Part shown: piece by piece, positions 16,867 through 30,850 of the stretch
Position numbering within the stretch: position 1 is the stretch's first letter
How the letters are laid out: every line of letters begins with the position of its first letter
NCBI RefSeq assembly: GCF_027913035.1
Contig: NZ_CP115775.1
Coordinates: forward strand, 806,001 to 870,000
Source of the DNA: Paracoccus albus
GTDB taxonomy: Bacteria > Pseudomonadota > Alphaproteobacteria > Rhodobacterales > Rhodobacteraceae
Length of the DNA stretch: 64,000 nucleotides
Direction: 5' to 3'
Notes under the pieces: model-generated
Database searches by the model: none
What the model was told of the DNA's origin: nothing
Seen by the model: the letters and a program-made list of their open reading frames with translations, nothing else
Program-made: the position numbers and the translations under genes

Positions 16867-17280
16867 AGGCGTGGTTTGATACAACCGCGACCGGGGGCCA
16901 GCAGTTATGACGCTGATCGACGTAGTTTTTTGTGATCGCCCGGCCGATAAAGCTCTATTTCGCACAGCGAGGCGGACGCTGCGGTGGTTGGCTTCAAGTG
17001 TAAGCCTGCAGCCAGTTGGTACCCGAACGACGAACTTTCCCGAACAGTCTCAAACAGGCTTTGCATCGCCCCTTAAGGGGGAGATTTTGCGATTACAGCG
17101 CCCTTGGTGAAGCTTTGCTGTCCAGTTCATCCCTTGCGCGTTTCATTCCATCTTCAGCTTGCTGCGCTGTTCAGGGCGATGCTCAAATACTTGTTATAAA
17201 ATACGTATTTCACAAGCGGCGTTGCTTTGCTAGCAGGACCGCCCAAAAACAATCCTATCAGGAAATCAAGGAGATACGTT
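16867..17280. other. Intergenic region, no recognized gene
   Basis: About 410 bases between the glycosyltransferase and the lipoprotein gene. Short open frames only, none with a family resemblance or convincing start. It should contain the lipoprotein promoter. Confidence 0.45.
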
Positions 17281-17586
17281 TTGAAGGCAGGAATAATGCT
17301 CATGTGTGGTCTGACGCTGCTATCGGCTTGTGCATCGAACGAACCCGAACAAAAGGAATTCTACCGCATGAGCTGCAGCGAGCTGGCCTATCACGAAGGC
17401 AAGCTTGACGGCGAACTGGACGCGGCGAGGTCGAAGTCACTGACAGGCGGGCTGACCGCGGCACTTGGCGGACCGGACGTGCAAAGCTATGGGCAGACGC
17501 AGGCCATCATTGGCGGGGTCGAAGAACGCCGCGCGATAAGGGTCAATGACAAGGTGCAGATCGCCAAGGCTTTGAAGCGCTGCTGA
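17281..17586 (+). CDS. Small lipoprotein of unknown function
   Basis: About 101 residues from a TTG at 17281, chosen because AAGGAG ends 7 bases upstream; longer starts would place extra basic residues before the signal. The signal peptide (LKAGIMLMCGLTLLSACAS) ends in a lipobox LSAC, so the mature protein would be lipid-anchored. The rest contains a YHEGKLDGELDAARSKSL helix and a Gly-rich GGLTAALGGPD stretch that may associate with membrane. The tail ends in a Cys. I know no function. A bidirectional terminator separates it from eno. Confidence 0.75.
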   Translation: MKAGIMLMCGLTLLSACASNEPEQKEFYRMSCSELAYHEGKLDGELDAARSKSLTGGLTAALGGPDVQSYGQTQAIIGGVEERRAIRVNDKVQIAKALKRC

Positions 17587-17621
17587 GTGGTTCCGGGCGC
17601 TGTCATGTGGCAAGCGGGAAC

Positions 17622-17652
17622 AAAAAAAGGGACGCCCTGCGCGTCCCTTTTT
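17622..17652. terminator. Bidirectional terminator between lipoprotein gene and eno
   Basis: AAAAAGGGACGC and GCGTCCCTTTTT form a perfect 12-bp stem around a short loop, with A-run and T-run on the two sides. It can stop transcription from both convergent genes. Confidence 0.9.
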
Positions 17653-17671
17653 CATTCAAGCTGCCTAATGA

Positions 17672-18985
<1,314 letters not shown>

Positions 18986-19033
18986 TCAGACCGGGTGAAA
19001 GCCGCAAAATTCGTTGCATCAGAGATGACCGGA

Positions 19034-19723
19034 TCATTCGCCGGGAAGGGTGATATCTGCCCAGATCGGCAAATGGTCCGATGCCTGCCGTGCAAGCGGG
19101 CTGTCACCGACGCCGGTGGCGCGGATTTCGATGCAATGCGAAACGGCAATGCGATCCAGCCGCAGGCGCGGCATCGGTGCCGGATAGGACGGGCCGGGGG
19201 CAATGATCCGCAGCATCTCCAGCGACTCCAGACCGCGATCATCGCGCCATTCGTTGAAATCGCCCATCATCATGACAGCATCGCCCGCCAGCCGCGATGC
19301 CTTCGCCGCCAACCGCGCCAGTTGCGCACGGCGAGACGACCGCGCCAGTCCAAGATGAACCCCGATCAGGGTCAGCCCCGCAACGCGGACAGCCAATGCG
19401 CCGCGCGGTTCGATCCCCGGAAGCGGCAAGCGGCGTGTCACCGCGCTCTCTGCCAGATCGGGGCGCATCAGAATTGATTGGCCGTGCCAGCCCAAAGAGG
19501 TTTCCCCGGTTGTGCGCATCTGGATCGGCACCAGCCCGGTCATCTCTTCGATCATGGCGCGCGGCAGGGCCTCTGGCCGGGCACCGAAGCGGAAATCCAC
19601 CTCCTGAAGCGTAATGATGTCGGGCGAAAGCTCTGCAATGACCTGCAGGTTCCGTTCAGGCGCGTGGGGGCCCGTCAGCCCGCGTCCCTTGTGCAGATTA
19701 TAGCTGGCGATCCGTAGCTTCAT
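19034..19723 (-). CDS. Endonuclease/exonuclease/phosphatase family protein
   Basis: 229 residues with the EEP fold: ASYNLHKGRG at the N-terminus, the metal ligand Glu in TLQEVDFR, GVHLGLARSSRRAQL, MMGDFNEWRD and the terminal catalytic SDHLPIWADI. All key residues for a Mg-dependent phosphodiesterase are present. Substrate is uncertain; relatives include nucleases and phospholipase-like enzymes. It overlaps the selO stop by 4 bases (ATGA), so it is translationally coupled to selO. Confidence 0.88.
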   Translation of the reverse strand: MKLRIASYNLHKGRGLTGPHAPERNLQVIAELSPDIITLQEVDFRFGARPEALPRAMIEEMTGLVPIQMRTTGETSLGWHGQSILMRPDLAESAVTRRLPLPGIEPRGALAVRVAGLTLIGVHLGLARSSRRAQLARLAAKASRLAGDAVMMMGDFNEWRDDRGLESLEMLRIIAPGPSYPAPMPRLRLDRIAVSHCIEIRATGVGDSPLARQASDHLPIWADITLPGE

Positions 19724-21129
19724 GTCCCGCAGAATGTGCGGGTCACGCGTTCGGATTCAAGTGGTGCAATCGCCAGATCGTCCCATTCGGGCCGGTTTTC
19801 AAACGGCGAATGCAAAGCCTCATCCAATTTGTGAAACGGCGCGAAGTCATCCACTATAGCAGCCTGTATCGCCTCTTCCACGCGGTGATTGCGCGGGATG
19901 CGAACAGGATTGGTTTTCGCCATCAGTTCAGGATCGGGCTTTGCCTTCTGCCAATCGCCGTACCAAGCGTCGAAGGCATCGCGGGCCATGAACTCATCCC
20001 GCGCCTCGCCCGAGGCCAGCCCCGCAAAAACGCGTGTAAAATCGGCACGTTCAGCCGCCATCAGGTCCAGCAGCCGGTCGATAAATGCCTTAGCAGAGTC
20101 AGAGGGTTGCAGGCCGATCTTGGCGCAGAAATTCTGCATCCACGCCGCTTGATACAGGTCGGGGAAGCCGTGGACTGCGCGCGTCGCGTCCTCGACCGCC
20201 TTTTCCTCATCTGCGCCCATCAGCGGGATCAGGCAGGACGCAAACTGCGCAAGGTTCCAGATGGCCACATGCGGCTGTTCGGCCCATGCATAGCGCCCAT
20301 GCCGGTCAATCGAAGAAAACACCGTGTCGGGATGATAGCCGTCCATGAAAGCGGCAGGTCCGTAATCAATCGTTTCGCCGGAAATCGCCATATTGTCGGT
20401 GTTCATGACCCCATGCACGAAGCCAAGGGCCATCCATCGCGCAATCAGGCTGGCCTGCGCCGCAATCACCCTCTCCAGCAGTTCCAGCGGTGACCGGGCA
20501 TCGCGATAGTGCCGCGCGACGACGTGGTCCACGAGTGCACGCGTCGCCTCTATATCGCCACGGATGCCGAAATATTCGAATGTGCCGACGCGTATATGGC
20601 TGGCAGCGACGCGCGTCATGATCCCGCCGGGCAGGGTGGTTTCGCGATGCACCTGCTCTCCGGTGGCGACGGCGGCAAGGGCGCGGGTGGTGGGTACGCC
20701 CATGGCGGCCATGAACTCGCTGTCCAGATATTCGCGCAATACCGGGCCAAGCCACGACTTGCCGTCGCCCTGACGAGAGAAGGGAGTTCTGCCGGCACCT
20801 TTCAGTTGCAGGTCGAAACGCTTGCCATCCGGTGCCACCACCTCGCCGATCATAAGTGCGCGGCCGTCACCAAGCTGCGGCGAGAGATGCCCGAACTGAT
20901 GCCCGGCATAGGCTTGCGCGATTGACGCTGCACCCGGCGGCAGATCATTGCCGGACAGCATCGCCAGCCCCTGTTCCCCGGCCAGCCAGTCAGGGTCCAG
21001 TCCAAGGCGCCTGGCCAGCGGACGGTTCAGGGCAATCAACTTTGGCTTCGGACTGCCGGCGGCATCGACCTGCGCATACATGCGCGGCGGGAGCGTGGCG
21101 TAGCTGTTGTCAAATACAGGTGCGTTCAT
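19720..21129 (-). CDS. selO: Protein adenylyltransferase SelO (YdiU/UPF0061)
   Basis: 469 residues of the SelO pseudokinase family, which transfers AMP from ATP to protein hydroxyls and is linked to redox homeostasis. Diagnostic segments are SIAQAYAGHQFGHLSPQLGD, QLKGAGRTPFSR, REYLDSEFMAAMGVPTTRAL, VHGVMNTDNMAISG and IDYGPAAFMDGY. The C-terminus ends TRTFCGT, matching the conserved C-terminal Cys region that in some organisms carries selenocysteine; here Cys is encoded. First gene of a two-gene unit with the EEP-family gene. Confidence 0.94.
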   Translation of the reverse strand: MNAPVFDNSYATLPPRMYAQVDAAGSPKPKLIALNRPLARRLGLDPDWLAGEQGLAMLSGNDLPPGAASIAQAYAGHQFGHLSPQLGDGRALMIGEVVAPDGKRFDLQLKGAGRTPFSRQGDGKSWLGPVLREYLDSEFMAAMGVPTTRALAAVATGEQVHRETTLPGGIMTRVAASHIRVGTFEYFGIRGDIEATRALVDHVVARHYRDARSPLELLERVIAAQASLIARWMALGFVHGVMNTDNMAISGETIDYGPAAFMDGYHPDTVFSSIDRHGRYAWAEQPHVAIWNLAQFASCLIPLMGADEEKAVEDATRAVHGFPDLYQAAWMQNFCAKIGLQPSDSAKAFIDRLLDLMAAERADFTRVFAGLASGEARDEFMARDAFDAWYGDWQKAKPDPELMAKTNPVRIPRNHRVEEAIQAAIVDDFAPFHKLDEALHSPFENRPEWDDLAIAPLESERVTRTFCGT

Positions 21130-21161
21130 AGCTGAAAATGTAGGCAGGCGCGTGAGAATGA

Positions 21162-21188
21162 AAAGGGGCCGCGAAATGCGACCCCTTT
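21162..21188 (-). terminator. Terminator downstream of aqpZ
   Basis: AAAGGGG pairs with CCCCTTT around an inner CGC/GCG pairing and a short loop. It lies 14 bases past the aqpZ stop and upstream of selO, separating the two same-strand units. Confidence 0.8.
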
Positions 21189-21201
21189 AAATGCCTTGCG
21201 C

Positions 21202-24161
<2,960 letters not shown>

Positions 24162-24167
24162 GCCCGC

Positions 24168-25379
24168 TCAGGCAGCAAGTTGCAGACCGACGCCTCCGGC
24201 TGCGGCAAGGATGACGACCAGCCACGACGGTGCTTTCCACGCCACAAGCGACACGAAACAGGCGAGGGCCAGGGCGAAATCACGCATATCGCCAACCGCG
24301 CTTGTGAATACAGGGTCGTAAAGCGCCGCTGCAAGGATACCGACGACAGCTGCATTGGCACCTTGAATGGCAGAGCTGATGTCCTGCCGTTGGCGCAGCG
24401 TTCCCCAGAATGGCAAGACCGCGATCAGGATCAGGAAACCGGGCAAAAACAAGGACAGCAGTGCCAGAGTCGCGCCTGCCATGCCATTCGGTCCCGGCTC
24501 CAGCAATGCGCCAAGATAGGCCGCAAATGTGAACAGCGGCCCCGGAACTGCCTGCGCGGCACCATAACCGGCAAGGAACTGATCGGCAGAGACCCAGCCG
24601 GGTGCGACAACCTCTGCCTCAAGCAGTGGCAAGACCACATGCCCGCCACCAAAGACAAGCGCACCGGCGCGAAAGAAGCTGTCTGCGACCGCCCAGCTTT
24701 GCGAAAGCTGGTGGAGCAACGGCAGGAAAACCAGCAGAACCAGGAAGCAGGTAAGCGAGAGTATTCCCTGTGATCTGGTGACCGGGATGGACAGCCGATC
24801 CGCCGCTGGCCCGGCCTTGGCTTTGCACCACACCAAGCCCGCCAACCCACCGATAATGATGGCCCCGATCATTCCGGTGGCCCCGGGCAGAAACGCGATC
24901 ATGGCGACGGCTGCAACAGCGATGCTTGCCCGCTGACGGTCCGGGCACAGGTTTCGCGCCATACCCAGAACAGCCTGCGCGACAATGGCGACGGCGACGA
25001 TCTTCAACCCGTTCAGCGCCCCTGTTCCAATCGGACCCGAAACAGCCGCAGATGTCAGCGCGAAAACCAGCAGAATGATCGCCGATGGCAGGGTAAATGC
25101 GACGAAGGCGGCCATCGCGCCCAGCCATCCTGCGCGAGACAGGCCAAGCGCGAAGCCAACCTGCGACGATGCCGGACCGGGCAGGAACTGACACAGCGCC
25201 ACCAGTTCTGCATAGCTGTCATCGTGCAGCCAACGCCTTCGGGTTACAAATTCGTCCCGGAAATAGCCCAGATGCGCGATTGGGCCGCCAAATGATGTCA
25301 GACCAAGCTTGAGAAAGGCGAAAAGGACCTCGGCAGGCGTGCCACGGGCGGGACCTCTTTCAACGCTTTCACCTGTCAT
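24168..25379 (-). CDS. chrA: Chromate transporter, two-domain CHR family
   Basis: 403 residues, two homologous CHR domains, about ten to twelve membrane segments. The N-terminal half has the FLKLGLTSFGGPIAHLGYF and CQFLPGPASSQVGFALG signatures; the second half repeats them as FFRAGALVFGGGHVVLPLLE and AAQAVPGPLFTFAAYLG. Family members export chromate by proton motive force; many distant members have no proven substrate. A GGAG ribosome site precedes the ATG. No chrB or other metal resistance genes are near. Confidence 0.92.
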   Translation of the reverse strand: MTGESVERGPARGTPAEVLFAFLKLGLTSFGGPIAHLGYFRDEFVTRRRWLHDDSYAELVALCQFLPGPASSQVGFALGLSRAGWLGAMAAFVAFTLPSAIILLVFALTSAAVSGPIGTGALNGLKIVAVAIVAQAVLGMARNLCPDRQRASIAVAAVAMIAFLPGATGMIGAIIIGGLAGLVWCKAKAGPAADRLSIPVTRSQGILSLTCFLVLLVFLPLLHQLSQSWAVADSFFRAGALVFGGGHVVLPLLEAEVVAPGWVSADQFLAGYGAAQAVPGPLFTFAAYLGALLEPGPNGMAGATLALLSLFLPGFLILIAVLPFWGTLRQRQDISSAIQGANAAVVGILAAALYDPVFTSAVGDMRDFALALACFVSLVAWKAPSWLVVILAAAGGVGLQLAA

Positions 25380-25541
25380 GACGAACTCCGTTTTAGCCTG
25401 ATCCCTGCTCAGGATGCGGCAGTATCATGACATTCTTTTGTCAGCCGTCAGAGGTGTTTTGTTCTACGTGTCGCATGAACCAGTTCGAACCGCAGGATGG
25501 GCTGAACCCCACCCTACGGGTTTGGAAAAAATGCGTAACGA

Positions 25542-27380
25542 CTACTCTGGCAGCACGCGGACCGCACCCTTGTCCGCACTGGCGGCAAAGGTCGCGTAGG
25601 CCTTCAGCGCGGTCGTCACATTGCGCTTGCGCTTTTCGGCGGGACGCCAGCCAAGCTTGTTCTGCTCGACACGGCGCGCCTCAAGCTCTGCGTCGTCCAC
25701 CGCCAGATGGATGGTGCGGTTGGGAATGTCGATTTCGATCCGGTCGCCGTCACGCACAAGGCCGATCATACCGCCCTGCGCGGCCTCGGGTGAGGCGTGA
25801 CCGATGGACAGGCCCGACGTGCCGCCGGAGAAGCGGCCATCCGTGACCAAAGCGCAGGCTTTGCCCAGACCCTTGGATTTCAGATAACTGGTCGGATACA
25901 GCATTTCCTGCATCCCCGGCCCGCCTTTCGGCCCTTCATAGCGGATGACGACGACGTCGCCTTCCTTGACCTTGCCGGTCAGGATGCCGCTGACAGCCGC
26001 GTCCTGGCTTTCATAGACGACCGCCGGACCGGCAAATTTCAGGATGGATTCGTCCACGCCAGCCGTTTTCACGATACAGCCGTCCAGGGCGATATTGCCC
26101 TTCAGCACCGCCAGACCACCATCTGCCGAGAAGGGAGAGTTGACCGAGCGGATCACCCCGCCCTGACGATCTAGATCCAGCGTGTCCCACCGTTGGGACT
26201 GCGAAAAGGCGGTTTGCGTCGGCACGCCGCCGGGGGCTGCGGAATAGAATTTGTGAACCGCCTGATCCTCGGTCCGCGAGATATCCCACTGGTCGATTGC
26301 CTCGCCCAAGGTTGCCGCGTGAACCGTGGGGCTGTCGCGATGGATCAGGCCGCCGCGCTCCAACTGGCCAAGGATCGCCATGATGCCGCCTGCGCGGTGG
26401 ACGTCCTCCATATGCACATCCTGTTTGGCTGGCGCGACCTTGGACAGACATGGCACCTTGCGGGAAAGCGCGTCGATATCGTCCATGTCGAACTCTATCC
26501 CGCCTTCATAAGCGGCGGCGAGGATGTGCAGCACCGTATTCGTGGACCCGCCCATCGCGATATCCAGCGACATGGCGTTCTCAAACGCTTTCTTGTTGGC
26601 GATATTTCGGGGCAGGACGCTGGTGTCCTCCTGCTCGTAGTAGCGCTTCGCCAGCCCGACAATTCGTTGGCCGGCTTCCTCGAACAGACGCTGGCGGTCG
26701 GCATGGGTCGCCAAGGTAGAACCATTGCCGGGCAGCGACAGGCCAAGCGCTTCGGTCAGGCAGTTCATCGAATTGGCGGTGAACATCCCCGAACAAGACC
26801 CGCAGGTCGGGCAGGCAGAGCGTTCGATCGCTGCCACGTCCTCGTCACTGACATTGTCATCGGCGGCGGCGACCATGGCGTCAACCAGATCGAGCGCCTG
26901 CATCTTGCCGTCTTTCAGCACGACCTTCCCAGCCTCCATCGGGCCGCCGGACACGAAAATCGCCGGAATGTTCAGCCGCATCGCCGCGTTCAGCATACCC
27001 GGCGTGATCTTGTCGCAATTCGAGATACACACCATCGCGTCGGCGCAATGCGCGTTGACCATATATTCGACGCTGTCCGCGATGATTTCGCGCGAGGGCA
27101 GGGAATAGAGCATCCCGTCATGGCCCATCGCGATGCCATCGTCGACGGCGATGGTGTTGAACTCCTTGGCGACACCGCCCGCCTTTTCGACTTCACGCGC
27201 GACCATCTGACCAAGGTCCTTCAGGTGGACGTGACCGGGCACGAATTGGGTGAAGCTGTTTACAATCGCGATAATCGGCTTGCCGAAATCGCCATCCTTC
27301 ATCCCTGTTGCACGCCACAGGCCACGAGCGCCCGCCATATTGCGGCCATGAGTCGAGGTACGGGAACGATAGGCAGGCAT
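25542..27380 (-). CDS. ilvD: Dihydroxy-acid dehydratase
   Basis: 612 residues from the ATG at 27380 ([19 protein letters not shown]), preferred over one 15 bases upstream because AAGGAAG lies just before it. It dehydrates the dihydroxy-acid precursors of valine and isoleucine. Iron-sulfur Cys are visible in CISNCDK and in [19 protein letters not shown]. Other signatures are [35 protein letters not shown] and [11 protein letters not shown]. Length fits the E. coli-type enzyme. Confidence 0.97.
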   Translation of the reverse strand: MPAYRSRTSTHGRNMAGARGLWRATGMKDGDFGKPIIAIVNSFTQFVPGHVHLKDLGQMVAREVEKAGGVAKEFNTIAVDDGIAMGHDGMLYSLPSREIIADSVEYMVNAHCADAMVCISNCDKITPGMLNAAMRLNIPAIFVSGGPMEAGKVVLKDGKMQALDLVDAMVAAADDNVSDEDVAAIERSACPTCGSCSGMFTANSMNCLTEALGLSLPGNGSTLATHADRQRLFEEAGQRIVGLAKRYYEQEDTSVLPRNIANKKAFENAMSLDIAMGGSTNTVLHILAAAYEGGIEFDMDDIDALSRKVPCLSKVAPAKQDVHMEDVHRAGGIMAILGQLERGGLIHRDSPTVHAATLGEAIDQWDISRTEDQAVHKFYSAAPGGVPTQTAFSQSQRWDTLDLDRQGGVIRSVNSPFSADGGLAVLKGNIALDGCIVKTAGVDESILKFAGPAVVYESQDAAVSGILTGKVKEGDVVVIRYEGPKGGPGMQEMLYPTSYLKSKGLGKACALVTDGRFSGGTSGLSIGHASPEAAQGGMIGLVRDGDRIEIDIPNRTIHLAVDDAELEARRVEQNKLGWRPAEKRKRNVTTALKAYATFAASADKGAVRVLPE

Positions 27381-28451
27381 GTCGGCTTCCTTCAATTTGG
27401 CATGGCCGGTCGAGTCTGACCCTCCGGCAGCTACAGCAGCTATATCTAGCGCCTTTTGTCAGAGGTCGCCAGAAGGCAGGAAGGGTTTATGTTCCTTTCC
27501 GCTCAGATCATGTCTGACGAAAGAAAATGTCGGCTTGGCGCGATGCGCTGAGGCCATAAACTCATATGGAAGCGGTTTTTTCTGATGAATCTTGGGTGCG
27601 GTGATGTGTTGCTGGCCTGCCCTCGTGATCGGTCCCCAATTGAATACGGCGACCCGATCGGACGAGGTGCAACCGGCAATGGTACAGGCGAAGTAACCGC
27701 CAAGGACCTCCGGATCGCGCAGGTTTCGCCGATGCATTTTCAGGTATGATGTTCGAGCTGGCGGGGCGGCTTGTTTGTTCGTCACCTTGGTTGGCGTGCT
27801 GACGATATCTCTGATCCTACATTGTCTTTGATGACATCCTGTTCAATTGATGACTAAAGAGGTTGATCGGTATGTTTCTGCTTGTCTTTATCCTGCTGCA
27901 GAAAAACTGCTGATACTGTCGCGTTCCCGTATGTCTGGATATTCCGCATGAAGCCCTTCGATTATCGATTCTGCGAATTGGATGAGGGCGTGCTTTAGCA
28001 TCCGTGGATGCAGTAAATGTTTTGATTCGAAATTTTAGACCTGCACCTTCGGTTACGCGACGACAGTGGGCAGGAGGAATGATCCTCGCAGCTATATCGG
28101 CGGATCGGAACGGAACCAGTTTCCATGACGTAAGGGCAAATCCGTCAGGCGGTTCTTGCTGGGTGGAATGGGCAAGTCGGCGGAGAAGAGATTAGTTAAA
28201 ACTTATCGCCTGTTGGGTGTGGTTCGGGGTGTCTTCCATAACCTCTCCATTTTCCAACGCCATCTTCTTTCCGCCGGATAGTGAAAGATTCTTATGCGCT
28301 GATACGCCAACCGACAAGGCTTGGTCTCAGCCTCGTGTCAGAGAGTGGTGGCCGCAGGGCCTATGCCGGTTGCTGCTCTATCTTGCGGATCGGGATCTCG
28401 GCCCCACTGGTCGTCGTCGATTCTTAAAATACTACTTGCATTGCCTGTATG
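27381..28451. other. Gene-poor kilobase with no recognizable gene
   Basis: About 1.07 kb upstream of ilvD and downstream of the chemoreceptor gene. Several open frames of 60-110 codons exist on both strands (for example 27459-27785 minus and 28217-28546 plus), but none shows a known family, good start context or consistent codon choice. The part 27780-28030 is AT-rich. It includes the ilvD promoter region. It may hold degraded genes or an unrecognized non-coding RNA. Confidence 0.5.
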
Positions 28452-29777
28452 TCACGATGCTCTTGCATGCTGAGAGACATTCACACCAGATTCCCTCGGG
28501 CGAGAGTCCGTCTCGAACTTGTCCAGAAGATGCGTCAGGTCGTTGACCTGCGATGAAAGCGAGGAGGCCGCGGTCGCATAGCTTTCGGACATTGACAGGT
28601 TCGCCTGATTGACGCTGTCGAGATGTGAAAGGGCCGAAGATACCTCCTGCACGCCGGTCGATTGTTCAGCGGTTGCGTGGGCGATGCCAGAGATATTGGT
28701 GACCACGCCGCGCACGGCTGTCTGGATGTCGTTCAGTGCCGAGCCTGTCTGCCGAACCAGTTCGACGCCAGACTGAACTTCGGCTTCGCTCTTGCCGATC
28801 AACTCGGCAATGCTTTGCGAAGCTTTACCCGATTGCTGGGCGAGGTTGCGTACCTCTTGGGCGACGACGGCAAAACCGCGACCGACTTCGCCTGCACGCG
28901 CGGCTTCGACCGCCGCATTGATCGAAAGCAAATTCGTTTGGAAGGCAAAATTCTCAATCACGCGGGTGAATTCGCCCATGCTTTTGGTATGTTCTTCGAT
29001 ACGTTCGATGGCTGAGACCGCATCTACCACGACGTCGTTGCCATGTTTGACGACCTTTTCAGCCTCTTGCGCTGCGCCGTTCGCGTCTTGCGCCGCCGAG
29101 CTGGTCATGGAGGTGTTGCCCGAAATCTGTTCGACCGCTGCCGCTGTTTCTTCCAGTGATGCTGCCTGGCTTTCACCACGTCGTGCCAGATCATCCGCGC
29201 CTTTCGCAATCTGACTGGCTTCTTCATGGATCATTGATGCACGCTGGCGGATGTCGTCCACCATCGTCGCGAAATTTTCCATTGTGCGATTGAAACTGTC
29301 ACGTACGGCACGGAATTCGGGCGGAAACTCCTGCGTCAGGCGATGGGTCAGTTTGCCATCTGCAAGCTTTCCAAGCGCGTCAATTAGATCATCTACCGCC
29401 GCCTTCTTCTCTGTCACGTCGGTTGCCATTTTCAGGACACCCGCAACCTCACCGGCAGAGTTGATCAGCGGGACGTAGCTGCCATTGATCCAGACAGTCT
29501 TGCCCGAGCGCGTCACCCGGTCGAATTCACCTGTGAAGGCCGCGCCTCTGCCCAGCTGACGCCAGAAATCTGCGTATTCAAGTCCGCTCGCGAATTCCGA
29601 GCGGACGAAAATCCGGTGGTGCTTTCCGATGACATCTTCCCGGCGGTAGCCCATGAATTGCAGAAAGTTGTCATTCGCTTCGACAATGGTGCCGTCAGAT
29701 GTGAATTCGATCATCGCCTGCGCGAGGCTGAGCGCCTTAACGCGATCGCTGTCGCTGAGAGTGGGTGATTCGGTCAT
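28452..29777 (-). CDS. Soluble methyl-accepting chemotaxis protein with PAS sensor
   Basis: 441 residues from the ATG at 29777, which has GAGGA 6 bases upstream; a 14-codon longer start lacks one. No membrane segment. A PAS domain (about 10-120; FTSDGTIVEANDNFLQFMGY, GEFDRVTRSGKTVWING, LKMATDVTEKK) is followed by a HAMP-like linker (IDALGKLADGKLTHRL) and a long signalling coiled coil. The CheA/CheW-contact hairpin is intact (ENFAFQTNLLSINAAVEAAR, then EVGRGFAVVAQEVRNLAQQS). It should sense a cytoplasmic or redox cue and signal to a CheA kinase; no che genes are in the window. Confidence 0.94.
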   Translation of the reverse strand: MTESPTLSDSDRVKALSLAQAMIEFTSDGTIVEANDNFLQFMGYRREDVIGKHHRIFVRSEFASGLEYADFWRQLGRGAAFTGEFDRVTRSGKTVWINGSYVPLINSAGEVAGVLKMATDVTEKKAAVDDLIDALGKLADGKLTHRLTQEFPPEFRAVRDSFNRTMENFATMVDDIRQRASMIHEEASQIAKGADDLARRGESQAASLEETAAAVEQISGNTSMTSSAAQDANGAAQEAEKVVKHGNDVVVDAVSAIERIEEHTKSMGEFTRVIENFAFQTNLLSINAAVEAARAGEVGRGFAVVAQEVRNLAQQSGKASQSIAELIGKSEAEVQSGVELVRQTGSALNDIQTAVRGVVTNISGIAHATAEQSTGVQEVSSALSHLDSVNQANLSMSESYATAASSLSSQVNDLTHLLDKFETDSRPRESGVNVSQHARAS

Positions 29778-29935
29778 GGCCGTCCTCGTGTTTGATCCGG
29801 GATCAGCTATAGCGGCCATGTATTAATAACTCTTTGATCATAAATCTAAAATTATCATGGTTTTCCATATGGGCGCTGCAGTGGACTTTCCGGCGCCGCA
29901 TTCGATACAACGGCTGCAATCTGACGGGATCTGAT

Positions 29936-30766
29936 ATGCGCATACTGTTTCTGGGCGACGTGATGGGCCGTGCGGGCCGCGCCGCCATAGCTGAGAGGCT
30001 GGCCGAACTGCGGAGCCGGCTGCGTTGCGACTTTTGCGTGGTGAACGGCGAAAATGCCTCTGGCGGGATGGGGCTGACGGGCGGACATGCACAGCTTCTT
30101 CTGGATTCGGGTGCTGACGTGGTGACGCTTGGCGATCATGCTTTTGATCAGAAGGATATGCTGGGCTTTGTTCAGAAAGAGCCGCGCGTTCTGCGACCAT
30201 TGAACTTCGCCAAGGATGCGCCGGGTCGCGGGGTCGGGGTTTTCGAGGCAAGTCGCGGACGTAAGGTCATGGTGGCACAGGTCCTGGGTAACGTATTCAT
30301 GCGCCGTGCCTTCGACGATCCGTTTTCGGCATTGGACAGCGCCTTACGCGCCCACCCGATGAGCGCGATGGCCGGGGTGCAGGCGGCTGTGATCGACTTC
30401 CATGCAGAAGCGACGTCGGAAAAGATGGCGGCGGGGCATTTTTGCGATGGCCGTGTCAGCCTTGTCGTTGGCACGCATACGCATGTGCCGACCGGCGATA
30501 CACAGATTTTGCCCCGTGGTACCGGTTATATGACAGATGCGGGTATGTGTGGCGACTATGACAGCATCATCGGCATGGATAAGGCAGAGCCGATGCGCCG
30601 TTTCGTGACCGGCATGTCGAAGGAGCGGTTCAGTCCGGCCGTGGGCGATGTCACCTTGTCAGGGGTTTTGGTGGAAACAGATGATCGCAGCGGTCTTGCA
30701 ACTGCCGTCTGGCCGGTTCGAGAGGGCGGGCGCTTGTCGCAATCGCTGCCGCCGAGACAGCAATAG
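29936..30766 (+). CDS. YmdB-family metallophosphoesterase (TIGR00282)
   Basis: 276 residues from the ATG at 29936 (MRILFLGDVMGRAGR), where family similarity begins. Motifs include NGENASGGMGL, GDHAFDQKD, DFHAEATSEKMA, VGTHTHVPTGD and TDAGMCGDYDSIIGMD, which cover the dimetal site. Members hydrolyse 2',3'-cyclic nucleotides and, in Bacillus YmdB, influence biofilm and RNA metabolism. The role in alphaproteobacteria is not established. Confidence 0.93.
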   Translation: MRILFLGDVMGRAGRAAIAERLAELRSRLRCDFCVVNGENASGGMGLTGGHAQLLLDSGADVVTLGDHAFDQKDMLGFVQKEPRVLRPLNFAKDAPGRGVGVFEASRGRKVMVAQVLGNVFMRRAFDDPFSALDSALRAHPMSAMAGVQAAVIDFHAEATSEKMAAGHFCDGRVSLVVGTHTHVPTGDTQILPRGTGYMTDAGMCGDYDSIIGMDKAEPMRRFVTGMSKERFSPAVGDVTLSGVLVETDDRSGLATAVWPVREGGRLSQSLPPRQQ

Positions 30767-30850
30767 TTCAGCGTGGCTTGCACAGCGCCCGCGTATCGTC
30801 CAAAGATGCGCCGATTGGCCGGTTGAACCGGCGGCGTGCTTGAGGCTTCA

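Noticed and set aside
26193..27419. 408-codon open frame on the plus strand
   Set aside because: Antisense to ilvD, whose iron-sulfur Cys motifs are clear.
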